Source of the DNA: Comamonadaceae bacterium
Lineage (GTDB): Bacteria; Pseudomonadota; Gammaproteobacteria; Burkholderiales; Burkholderiaceae_C
Assembly (NCBI GenBank): GCA_947475495.1
Contig: CANJNX010000002.1
Span: forward strand, 1-13,929
Length of the DNA stretch: 13,929 nt
Direction of reading: 5' to 3'
The position numbers and the translations under genes are program-made. Numbering within the stretch: position 1 is the stretch's first letter; every line of letters starts with the position of its first letter. Positions 6,737 to 13,929 of this stretch are shown here, piece after piece. The notes beneath the pieces were generated by a model. It was not told where the DNA came from, made no database searches, and worked only from the letters and a program-made list of their open reading frames with translations.

Positions 6737-7567
6737 TTAAGCGCTTGCAGCGGCAGTCACAGGAACAAAAAATTCCGTGTTGTCGCGCAGCCAAGCTTGC
6801 GAACGGCTCGCATCGTGTTGCTCAGGGTGAAAATCTGGGCGCAGGTAATCTTTCCAATGGGGAATATTGCTGCGCATCAAACCATCTTTCGCAAACAACA
6901 TCGTTGCGCCACTGCGCCACGTACTCCACTTGAAAAGACTGCCGTCGTGCCAAAGGTTGCGCACGGTTTGGCGGGCCAAATCCCACATAAAGACCACGCT
7001 CACGTAGTAAAAAGACCGAACGCGCCAAAGATGATTTCCGCCCATCGCTTGGTAAATATCAAAAGCGGTACTGCGGTGCTCAGACTCTTCCGCGCTGTGC
7101 CACAACCACAGCGTTTTCAAGCGCGGCTCAGCACCCTCCAGGGCTTCAGGGTGGCGCAGCATCCAATCGGCAAACAGCGCGGTAAAGTGCTCTGTCGCAG
7201 CCGTTGCTGCGACATGCATGCGCGGATCCAAATGGGCTTGCTTTTTGATACGGGCGATGGCTCTTTGTTCAATCGTATTGCTGTATCCCATCGTGTCTAA
7301 ATGGCCATTGAACAGGGCATGGACACGCCGGTGCGTTGCTTCTTGGCCCACAAAGCCCTGAACCTCTTTGGCATAACGCTGGCGCTGGTCTTCTGGCAAG
7401 GTTTTGAGTCCGTTGCGAACCGAGTCCATAAAGTACTGCTCACCCACCGGGAAGCTCATCGACAAGGCACTAAAAAAAGCAGAGCGAAACGCGTCGCCGC
7501 CGTTCCAGCGGGATGCAAACGGTGTTGTCAAATCCACCAATAATTTTCTAACCACTAACTCTGTCAT
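6737..7567 (-). CDS. Ferritin-like diiron 'metal-dependent hydrolase' (PF10118 family)
   Basis: A 276-residue protein resembling the predicted metal-dependent hydrolase family PF10118, whose members look like ferritin-fold diiron proteins and have no firmly established reaction. Candidate metal ligands are spaced as in such proteins: E43 (FPVGEQYF), E76-x-x-H79 (GQEATHRRVH), E126 (ATEHF) and E161-x-x-H164 (HSAEESEHRS). Two ExxH motifs plus two single Glu residues make a carboxylate-bridged diiron site plausible. There is no signal peptide, so it is cytoplasmic. The ATG at 7567 has AAAGG seven bases upstream. It starts 12 bases after the fadD stop. Operon position suggests action on a fatty-acyl or lipid-like substrate, perhaps an oxygenase or desaturase-type reaction (inference). 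Confidence 0.87.
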   Translation of the reverse strand: MTELVVRKLLVDLTTPFASRWNGGDAFRSAFFSALSMSFPVGEQYFMDSVRNGLKTLPEDQRQRYAKEVQGFVGQEATHRRVHALFNGHLDTMGYSNTIEQRAIARIKKQAHLDPRMHVAATAATEHFTALFADWMLRHPEALEGAEPRLKTLWLWHSAEESEHRSTAFDIYQAMGGNHLWRVRSFYYVSVVFMWDLARQTVRNLWHDGSLFKWSTWRSGATMLFAKDGLMRSNIPHWKDYLRPDFHPEQHDASRSQAWLRDNTEFFVPVTAAASA

Positions 7568-7579
7568 TGCATTGCCTTT

Positions 7580-9253
7580 CTACGCTTGACGCTGGCGCAA
7601 TTCGCGCCGCAAAATCTTACCCACATTGCTCTTGGGCAACTCATTTAAAAACTCAATCTGGCGCGGCATTTTGTAAGCCGTTAAGTGCTCGCGGCAGTGG
7701 GCCAACACCATCTCTTCGGTCAGCGCGGGCGACTTCTTGACCACAAAAAGTTTGACTGCTTCGCCTGTGGCGTCGCTGGCCTGCCCCACCGCCGCCACTT
7801 CCATGACGCCGGGGTGCATCATCACCACGTCTTCGATCTCATTGGGGTAGACGTTAAAACCAGAAACCAAAATCATGTCTTTCAAGCGGTCTACGATTTT
7901 CAAAAATCCTTGGTCGTCCATGGTGGCTACGTCACCGGTTCTCAGAAAACCGTCCGCCGTCATGACGTCTGCCGTCTCTTTGGGGCGCTGCCAATACCCT
8001 TGCATCACCTGTGGACCGCGCACACACAATTCGCCCGCTTGTCCAATCGGCAATTCTTGACCTTCTGCGTTGCGTATAGAGATTTCGGTGGAGGGCAAAG
8101 GCAAGCCAATACTGCCTGAAAATTCTGTCAGGTCAAAGGGATTGACCGTGACCGTGGGCGAACACTCGGTCAAGCCATAGCCCTCGATCAAAGGCGCTTT
8201 GGTCAGCGCCTGCCAGCGCTCGGCAACCGCGCGTTGTACCGCAGCGCCACCGCCGACAGCTAAGCGTAATTGGCTGAAATCGACCTTGGCAAAACTGGGA
8301 TCATTGAGCAAGCCGTTGAATAAAGTATTCACCGCAGGCAAGGAGACAAACTTGTACTTTGCCAACACTTTGATAAAGCCAGGAATGTCACGCGGATCGG
8401 CCACCAACACGTTGGTGCCGCCCATGCCAATGAAGCTCAGGCACGAGCTCAAAGCAAAGATGTGGTACAGCGGAATGGCCGTGATGCTGATGAGGTCTTG
8501 GGTCGGGTCAATGAACGGATCACTCCACACCCGGCCCTGCTTCACATTGGCAAGCACATTGCGGTGGCTGAGCATGGCGCCTTTGGACAGGCCCGTGGTG
8601 CCGCCGGTGTACTGCAAAAAGGCGAGGTCATTGGCTTGTAATGCCACCGGCTTGAAACTGGCTTTGGCACCCTGTTGCAAGGCCGAGAGAAACGACACGC
8701 TGCCAGGCAAATCGTAGGCAGGCACCAGCTTCTTTACCTTGTGGATCACGAAGTTGGCCACGGCACGTTTGAGCGTTGGCATCATGTCGGCCAAGCCTGT
8801 GACGATGACATGTTTGACCTGGGTTTTGTCTATGACTTTGGCCAAGGTGTGGGCAAACAATTCGACCACGATCATCGCCTGGGCACCGGAGTCCTTGAGT
8901 TGGTGTTCGAGCTCGCGCGGGGTGTACTGCGGATTCACGTTGACGACCACATAGCCGGCGCGTAGCAAACCAAATAGACATACCGGGTATTGCAGCAAGT
9001 TAGGCATCATCACTGCCACGCGGCTCCCTGCGGGAAGCTTCAAGACCGACTGAAAGTAAGCGGCTAGTTTGTGCGTTAAACCATCGAGCTCGCTGTAGGT
9101 GAACGCAACGCCGGTGGACCCGCTGATGAACGCGCGGCGGTCGGCGTACAGATTGACGGCATCGTCAAAATAATCCGCAATGGTTCCCAAGCCATCGGCA
9201 TCAATCGTGGCAGGAACGCCAGGGGGATAGCGCTTAATCCAAATAGGGTCCAT
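7580..9253 (-). CDS. fadD: Long-chain fatty acid-CoA ligase (FadD-like)
   Basis: Activates fatty acids to acyl-CoA through an acyl-AMP intermediate in the cytoplasm, the entry step of beta-oxidation. From the ATG at 9253 the protein has 557 residues, close to E. coli FadD. The N-terminus IWIKRYPPGVPATID aligns with the FadD N-terminus, which favours this ATG over an in-frame GTG at 9289 that lies inside the palindrome upstream. Motifs: the P-loop YTGGTTGLSKG (215-225), GYGLTE (358-363), D441 in RTGD, the FACS signature DRLKDMILVSGFNVYPNEIED (455-475), and catalytic K546 in NVGKILRR. It is first gene of a minus-strand operon with the diiron protein, the small membrane protein and the GST-like gene. 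Substrate chain type is not readable; the paralogue-rich AMP-ligase family leaves room for another carboxylic acid. Confidence 0.94.
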   Translation of the reverse strand: MDPIWIKRYPPGVPATIDADGLGTIADYFDDAVNLYADRRAFISGSTGVAFTYSELDGLTHKLAAYFQSVLKLPAGSRVAVMMPNLLQYPVCLFGLLRAGYVVVNVNPQYTPRELEHQLKDSGAQAMIVVELFAHTLAKVIDKTQVKHVIVTGLADMMPTLKRAVANFVIHKVKKLVPAYDLPGSVSFLSALQQGAKASFKPVALQANDLAFLQYTGGTTGLSKGAMLSHRNVLANVKQGRVWSDPFIDPTQDLISITAIPLYHIFALSSCLSFIGMGGTNVLVADPRDIPGFIKVLAKYKFVSLPAVNTLFNGLLNDPSFAKVDFSQLRLAVGGGAAVQRAVAERWQALTKAPLIEGYGLTECSPTVTVNPFDLTEFSGSIGLPLPSTEISIRNAEGQELPIGQAGELCVRGPQVMQGYWQRPKETADVMTADGFLRTGDVATMDDQGFLKIVDRLKDMILVSGFNVYPNEIEDVVMMHPGVMEVAAVGQASDATGEAVKLFVVKKSPALTEEMVLAHCREHLTAYKMPRQIEFLNELPKSNVGKILRRELRQRQA

Positions 9254-9280
9254 GGGGTTTTCAGAACTCACGGTTGTCAA

Positions 9281-9300
9281 ACAATACACCAGTGTACTGT
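9281..9300. promoter_or_regulatory. Palindromic candidate operator upstream of fadD
   Basis: ACAATACACCAGTGTACTGT pairs at eight of ten symmetric positions, with a perfect core TACAC-CA-GTGTA. It lies 28 bases before the fadD ATG, where a promoter is expected; minus-strand TATTGT within it could serve as a -10. Fatty acid degradation genes are commonly repressed by TetR-type regulators at such palindromes (family knowledge). Which regulator binds here is unknown. Confidence 0.5.
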
Positions 9301-9331
9301 CTTTTCACCCCAAGTGCTATTTCCTAGTCAC

Positions 9332-10609
9332 CTAACGGTTGTGAACCACCTGCTGTGGGTAGGGAATGTCAATATGGTTCTGCCGCAAGAGCGCAAGAAT
9401 GGCCATGTTGATGTCCGAGCGTAAATTACCCTGTCCATTTTGCAGGTCATTGATCCAATACACCACCGTGAATTCCAAGCCATCGGGGGCAAACTCGGAC
9501 AGTTGCACCGACGGTTCAGGATCACGCAAAACCCGGGGCTGCGCCAAGGCCGCTTGGGTTAACAGCGCAATGACCTGCGCCACATCACTGTCGTAGCCCA
9601 CTTGGACTTTGGTACTTTGGTAGACCACGGAATCGGCCAAGGAGAGGTTTTCCACCCGGCTGCTGACCAACATTTCGTTGGGCACGATGGACTCTCTGCC
9701 TGTTTGCGAACGCACCACCGTATAGCGGGCGTTGATCTCGGTCACCATGCCCTCGAACCCGTCCACGCGGACATGGTCACCAATGCGCAAACTGCGTTCG
9801 GCCAAGATGACAAACCCACTCACGTAATTGGCCGCCAACTTTTGCAGTCCAAAGCCAATGCCCACGCCCACCGCCCCACCTAAGACTGACAGCGCGGTGA
9901 GGTCTATCCCGACAATCGACAAAGCCAAGATCAAGCCCAAAAATAAAAGCAAAGCGCGGGTGGCGTTGCTGACGGCTTTTCGCAAAGACAGCGCATCGCC
10001 GGTTGCCGAGCGCAAAAGCCGCGCCTCAATGCCAGAGGAGATCCAGAGCGTGATGATCAGCACCGCGCTGGCAGAAATAATCCCTTCCAAAATATTACGC
10101 ACCGACAACTGAGAGCCGCCCACTTTCCAACTGATTTGGTCTAACTCATTGAGCACCATGGGCAACAAACCACTGACCCACATGACCATGGCCACCCAGG
10201 CCACCCACGACAAGGTTTGCTCCAAAGCGCGAACCCAGCGGGCGTGTGCAAAAGCCACCTGCAAGACTTTGACGCCGGTTCGAATCACCACCAGCGCGAC
10301 CAAAACGGGAACTGCCAAGGTCAATACGGCAGCGTGGGTATAGCGGTCCACCACGATCCGCGCTGCAAACCCCAGGCACAAAAGCACCAATGGAAACAAC
10401 ACGCCATCCAAATCGTTGCGGCCAAACCAAATCGAACGCTCCGAGCGATCAAAAGATTTGCGCAATCCCACCACAGCCAACCAAGCCAAACCCACGCACA
10501 AGGCCAAAACCACCAATTCCAAAACCACGGTGGGCTGGGTAAACGCCGCCAACCAGCCTTCAAAGTCATCCATAGGACGAGGAGCACTCACATGGGTCAA
10601 AGTGGTCAT
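9332..10609 (-). CDS. MscS-family mechanosensitive ion channel
   Basis: Tension-gated channel of the inner membrane that releases solutes on osmotic downshock. The 425-residue protein has about seven hydrophobic segments (near 29-49, 68-88, 92-113, 131-151, 172-192, 216-233, and the pore helix from about 239). The pore-lining signature is clear: TALSVLGGAVGVGIGFGLQ, then KLAANYVSGFVILAERSLRIGDHV (257-280), leading into the beta domain (GFEGMVTEINARYTVVRSQTG, IVPNEML) and a cytoplasmic alpha-beta domain. It is longer than E. coli MscS (286), with extra N-terminal helices as in several paralogues. Start at the ATG at 10609, 21 bases after the HDAC-like stop; no good ribosome site is visible and an ATG at 10573 is an alternative. 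Probably co-transcribed with the HDAC-like gene. Confidence 0.93.
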   Translation of the reverse strand: MTTLTHVSAPRPMDDFEGWLAAFTQPTVVLELVVLALCVGLAWLAVVGLRKSFDRSERSIWFGRNDLDGVLFPLVLLCLGFAARIVVDRYTHAAVLTLAVPVLVALVVIRTGVKVLQVAFAHARWVRALEQTLSWVAWVAMVMWVSGLLPMVLNELDQISWKVGGSQLSVRNILEGIISASAVLIITLWISSGIEARLLRSATGDALSLRKAVSNATRALLLFLGLILALSIVGIDLTALSVLGGAVGVGIGFGLQKLAANYVSGFVILAERSLRIGDHVRVDGFEGMVTEINARYTVVRSQTGRESIVPNEMLVSSRVENLSLADSVVYQSTKVQVGYDSDVAQVIALLTQAALAQPRVLRDPEPSVQLSEFAPDGLEFTVVYWINDLQNGQGNLRSDINMAILALLRQNHIDIPYPQQVVHNR

Positions 10610-10630
10610 GGGTCAAAAAAGCAGAGAGGG

Positions 10631-11584
10631 TTAAACGTCAGCCAATACGCGGAGGTGGGCTTCCACGCTGCGGGCCAGGGCATCTAAATGGTAGCCACCT
10701 TCAAGGCACGAAACGATACGGCCTTTGGCGTGCTTTTGCGCAGCGCTTTTGATTTGTGTGGTGAGCCACGCGTAATCACTTTCCACCAAACCCATTTGCC
10801 CTAAATCGTCTTCGCGGTGGGCGTCAAAACCGGCGCTGATAAAAATCATCTCAGGCGCGAATGCGTCTAAGCGCGCCATCCACTGCTCCTGAACCAGAGC
10901 GCGCACGAAATCGCCCTTGGAGTACGCAGGCACCGGAACGTTCACCATGTTGTTAGCGGTCGAGAGTGCTTCGCTGTAAGGGTAGAAAGGATGCTGGAAA
11001 AAGCTCAGCATCAAAATACGCGCATCGCCGCTGACAATGTCTTCGGTGCCATTGCCATGGTGAACATCAAAGTCAATGATGGCCACCCGCTGCAAGCCGT
11101 GGCGCTCTAAAGCGTAACGCGCGGCAATGGCAACGTTGTTAAAAAAACAAAAGCCCATGGCTTTGTCATGGCAGGCATGGTGGCCTGGCGGGCGCACCGA
11201 GCAAAACGCGTTTTCAAGCTCCCCCGCAATCACTGCGTCCGTTGCCGCTAAGGCCGCACCTGCTGCGCTCAAGGCCGCATCCCAGGTATGGATATTCATG
11301 GTGGTGTCGGGGTCAATGGGCGTGTGCGTGGGGCCACCGGCCGCGATATCGTCGCGCAAACTGTCAGTGAGGCCCCGCAGGGAGGCAATGTGCATGCGGC
11401 CATGGGCCAGTTCTAAATCGGTAATGGGCGCTGCGGGCGCGGTGCGTTGGTCTAAAACATCTAACACCCCGCTGGAAAGCAATCGGTCGGCAATGGCATC
11501 CAAGCGCTGTGGACACTCGGGATGACCGTGGCCCATGTCATGCTGACGGCAAGCCGGGTGGGTAAAAAAACCAGTCTTGTGCAT
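10631..11584 (-). CDS. Histone deacetylase-like amidohydrolase (class II HDAC family)
   Basis: Zinc-dependent deacetylase of the arginase/deacetylase fold, 317 residues, cytoplasmic. Motifs in order: HPECPQRL (21-28), catalytic His pair in RPPGHH (H135, H136), MGFCFFNNVA (143-152), zinc ligands D173 and H175 in DFDVHHGNGT, the third zinc ligand D254 in GFDAHREDDLG, and catalytic Y298 in LEGGYHL. All catalytic residues are intact. Bacterial relatives deacetylate small amides such as acetylpolyamines or acetylated proteins; the substrate here is unknown. Start at the ATG at 11584, with no strong ribosome site. The gene is divergent from mltB with about 120 bases between, and the MscS-like gene follows 21 bases downstream on the same strand. 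Confidence 0.94.
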   Translation of the reverse strand: MHKTGFFTHPACRQHDMGHGHPECPQRLDAIADRLLSSGVLDVLDQRTAPAAPITDLELAHGRMHIASLRGLTDSLRDDIAAGGPTHTPIDPDTTMNIHTWDAALSAAGAALAATDAVIAGELENAFCSVRPPGHHACHDKAMGFCFFNNVAIAARYALERHGLQRVAIIDFDVHHGNGTEDIVSGDARILMLSFFQHPFYPYSEALSTANNMVNVPVPAYSKGDFVRALVQEQWMARLDAFAPEMIFISAGFDAHREDDLGQMGLVESDYAWLTTQIKSAAQKHAKGRIVSCLEGGYHLDALARSVEAHLRVLADV

Positions 11585-11706
11585 GGATTCGAAGGCCTGA
11601 AAAATCGCAACGCAATGAGCTTAACACGCGGGTCATGCGTCTGATCGGCCCGTTTTGACTACACTCGCACGGGCGCGCCTTCCCTTTGACCTGTGGACTT
11701 ATTGTT

Positions 11707-12789
11707 TTGAACTTCCTATCTTTTCGCTTTTTGGTTATTACCCTGTTTGTTTGCGCATGTGCCACAGGGCATGCCGCAGAGAAAACAAAAAACAAAAAAC
11801 GTGCAAAACCCAGCGTCGTTGCCTTAGAAAACTACAGTAAAAACCCGGTAGCGATGCGGGCAGCGGACGACATCGCAGAACGCATGGGCGTGCGCCCGCA
11901 ATGGGTGCGCCACATGATTGGCCAAGCCCACAAGCTTCCCGGAGTCATCCAAGCCATGACGCCGAGCGCACCGACCAGCGTCAAAGACTGGGGGCAGTAC
12001 CGCGACAGAGTGATCGTTCCCAATCGCATCGAATCAGGCATGCGATTTTGGAGCCGCAACGCAGACACCTTGGCGCGGGCCGAACAAGAAACAGGCGTCA
12101 GCGCCAGCACCATCATCGGTATCTTGGGCGTTGAAACCCAGTACGGTCAAAACATGGGCCGCTACCGCACCATGGATGCACTCACCACCCTAGCGTTTGA
12201 TTTCCCACCCAGCCATCCCAAAGCCCGCACCCGCGCGGCTTATTTTTTGCAAGAGTTAGAGGCATTTTTGGTCTTTGCCAAAGCCAGTGGCCGCGACCCG
12301 CTGTCCGTGCGCGGAAGCTACGCCGGCGCGATGGGCATGGCGCAATTTATGCCTTCGAGTTGGTTGAAATACGCTGTCGATTTCGACGGCGATGGCCATA
12401 TCGATTTGTTTCAAAGCAGTGCGGACGCTATCGGCTCTGTGGCCAATTATTTACGAGCTTTCCAGTGGAAACCGGGAATGCCAACCCACTACTCCGTTGC
12501 CTTTGACGCCCAGCGCTTAGACCTCTCTGGGCTTTTAGCCAACGACATTGTGCCGAGTATGAAGCCCGAGGCCATGGCCAGTATGGGCGCTGTTTTGCCA
12601 GAATCTGCTGTGCGCCACGCCGGACTGTTGGCATTGATTGAATTGCCCAATGGCCGCTACGCTCCAACGCAATACGTTATCGGAACCGATAACTTTTACG
12701 CCATCACCCGGTACAACTGGAGCAGTTTTTACGCGATGTCGGTGATTGAGTTAGGGCAAGCAGTACAAAAAAACTTGCCTCAATATTAG
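11707..12789 (+). CDS. mltB: Lytic murein transglycosylase B
   Basis: Cleaves peptidoglycan between MurNAc and GlcNAc with 1,6-anhydro product formation in the periplasm. From TTG at 11707 the protein has 360 residues. The signal sequence is NFLSFRFLVITLFVCACATGHAA; a cysteine-based lipobox (VCAC) is not a good match, so a soluble or lipoprotein form cannot be decided. Catalytic Glu is E143 in IIGILGVETQYG (Slt35 E162 equivalent). GSYAGAMGMAQFMPSSW and the calcium-binding EF-hand-like DFDGDGHIDLF are typical of MltB, as is the terminal ITRYNWSSFYAMSV. There is no ATG in the N-terminal region; TTG 11707 is preferred because GTGGA lies nine bases upstream, while TTG 11686 is an alternative. It ends seven bases before the convergent comEC stop. 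Confidence 0.93.
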   Translation: MNFLSFRFLVITLFVCACATGHAAEKTKNKKRAKPSVVALENYSKNPVAMRAADDIAERMGVRPQWVRHMIGQAHKLPGVIQAMTPSAPTSVKDWGQYRDRVIVPNRIESGMRFWSRNADTLARAEQETGVSASTIIGILGVETQYGQNMGRYRTMDALTTLAFDFPPSHPKARTRAAYFLQELEAFLVFAKASGRDPLSVRGSYAGAMGMAQFMPSSWLKYAVDFDGDGHIDLFQSSADAIGSVANYLRAFQWKPGMPTHYSVAFDAQRLDLSGLLANDIVPSMKPEAMASMGAVLPESAVRHAGLLALIELPNGRYAPTQYVIGTDNFYAITRYNWSSFYAMSVIELGQAVQKNLPQY

Positions 12790-12796
12790 TTGCACT

Positions 12797-13929
12797 CTAG
12801 TTGTCCTTGTTCTTCCAATGCCAATACCGCCGCATCAGGTCACGGTCACAGGTACCATTCTCTGGCAACCACGATTGCCACGTAAACGCACCACAGCTTG
12901 CCGTCTCAACCCAACGCACTTCTGCCAAAGCCTGGTACCGTTCACGAACTTCGGGAGCCGGGTGACCGTAGCGGTTGCGGTAACCCGCTTGCACCACCGC
13001 CACAGAAGGCGCAACCGCTGCTAAAAATTCGGCACTGCTGGAGGTTTTGCTGCCGTGGTGAGGAACCAGTAAAAAGGTTGCGGGGGCGAGACCGCGATTT
13101 AGCAATTGGGATTCTTGTGCACGCTCTATATCTCCAGCGAGCAGTGCGCTTTGCGCGCTCGCCTGCACACGCAAAACGCACGAAAGCGCATTGGACTTGG
13201 GTTGGGGCTCACTGGTGTAGTCTTGCGCTGGTGGATGCAAAACCTCAAACACCACGTCATCCCATACCCACGATTGGCCTTTTTGGCAACGAACGGATGG
13301 GGCTTTTGCAAGCAACGGGTGCGCAGCATCGAGAGAGCTCCAAATATCGGCATCGCTCTGCAAAGCCAACACCGACACCGCGCCGCCAATGTGGTCTGCA
13401 TCGCGGTGGCTTAGCACCATGCGTGAAAGTTGCGTTTGCGTGGCTGACAGCAGCGGTACCAGCACCCGATTGCCGGCGTCGCTCTCCACGCTGTAACGCG
13501 CTCCGGCATCGTACAAAAGCGCGTGCGTTGCAGTGCGAACCAGCACGGCATTGCCCTGCCCCACATCGGCCGCTACGATTTCAAACTCGCCTGGCTTTGG
13601 CCTTACGGGCTGCCACACCACCAAACCCAAAACCAAGGGCAAACCCAGCAAGCGAAAACTCCATGGAAGTGGAAGCACCAGCAACAAAGCACCCACCCCG
13701 GCAGCCAACGCCAACCACCACGGCGTCACAGCCAAGGTCCACACGGCGCCAGGCCAAGCCACCATGGTTTGCAGCACCGCCATCATCAGGTCGATCCCCC
13801 ATGCCGCCACACTCCACAGCGCTGGCACCACAGTCCCGAGCATGGCCAAGGGTGTCAAAACCAAAGTCACCCAAGGCACAGCGAGCACATTTGCCAACAA
13901 CCCCACCACGGACACTTGACCAAAAAGAA
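12797..13929 (-). CDS. comEC: ComEC/Rec2-type DNA uptake channel, C-terminal part (N-terminus outside window)
   Basis: The frame stays open to the right edge (…LFGQVSVVGLLANVLAVPWV), so this is the C-terminal part of a larger protein, not a separate gene starting at the GTG at 13915. The first about 100 residues are the end of the competence membrane domain, with several hydrophobic helices and the family-typical QVSxxxxLANxLAxP motif. Then comes a metallo-beta-lactamase-like domain: ADVGQGNAVLV, LLYDAGAR, SHRDADHIGG (13382-13411), LLAGDIE and LLVPHHGSKTSSSAEFL. ComEC forms the inner-membrane pore importing single-stranded DNA during natural transformation; the MBL domain is thought to act as a nuclease in many species. 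The usual Asp after GQG is Asn here. The stop at 12797 converges with mltB. Confidence 0.92.
   Translation of the reverse strand, partial: LFGQVSVVGLLANVLAVPWVTLVLTPLAMLGTVVPALWSVAAWGIDLMMAVLQTMVAWPGAVWTLAVTPWWLALAAGVGALLLVLPLPWSFRLLGLPLVLGLVVWQPVRPKPGEFEIVAADVGQGNAVLVRTATHALLYDAGARYSVESDAGNRVLVPLLSATQTQLSRMVLSHRDADHIGGAVSVLALQSDADIWSSLDAAHPLLAKAPSVRCQKGQSWVWDDVVFEVLHPPAQDYTSEPQPKSNALSCVLRVQASAQSALLAGDIERAQESQLLNRGLAPATFLLVPHHGSKTSSSAEFLAAVAPSVAVVQAGYRNRYGHPAPEVRERYQALAEVRWVETASCGAFTWQSWLPENGTCDRDLMRRYWHWKNKDN

Noticed and set aside
9254..9289. Extension of fadD to a GTG at 9289
   Set aside because: The extension runs through the palindromic promoter region, and FadD homologues begin at the residues encoded from the ATG at 9253.
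11655..11665. TTGACT and TACACT near mltB as a -35/-10 pair
   Set aside because: The two hexamers overlap instead of being 16-18 bases apart, so they cannot form one promoter.

Overview
The window looks like a chromosomal segment of a moderately GC-rich betaproteobacterium, most likely Burkholderiales and Comamonadaceae-like. This rests on the overall flavour of the conserved genes (FadD, MltB, ComEC, MscS-type channel, class II HDAC-like amidohydrolase) and on base and codon use; it is an inference, not a database result. Twelve genes fill almost the whole window. No gap exceeds about 125 bases, and I see no RNA genes, insertion sequences or CRISPR arrays.

Left part (1-4963), a sulfatase module. 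On the minus strand at the left edge is a secreted type I sulfatase, cut by the window at its C-terminus. Divergent from it is a TetR-family regulator (1600-2214). Convergent with the regulator is a two-gene minus-strand operon: a second exported sulfatase (4963-3299, TTG start) whose 3' end overlaps the start of a formylglycine-generating enzyme (FGE, 3324-2245). FGE converts the active-site cysteine of sulfatases to formylglycine, so maturation enzyme and substrate are encoded together. The FGE keeps both catalytic cysteines and carries an N-terminal membrane anchor, which suggests it works on the outer side of the inner membrane. Each sulfatase departs from the consensus at a different catalytic position.

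Middle part (5032-9253), also minus strand: fadD (long-chain acyl-CoA ligase), a PF10118-type diiron 'metal-dependent hydrolase', a small protein with two membrane segments, and a GST-like protein. They are separated by 11-20 bases, so they look like one operon. It leads into the sulfatase 2-FGE pair after only 68 bases. A palindrome just upstream of fadD matches, at 11 of 14 positions, an inverted repeat in the sulfatase 1/tetR intergenic region. This raises the possibility that the TetR protein controls both blocks, perhaps for use of a sulfated lipid-like compound: sulfate ester removal outside, acyl-CoA activation inside.

Right part (9332-13929), housekeeping-like genes: an MscS-family mechanosensitive channel and an HDAC-like deacetylase (both minus), a divergent lytic transglycosylase mltB (plus, non-ATG start), and the C-terminal part of the DNA-uptake channel ComEC (minus), running off the right edge.
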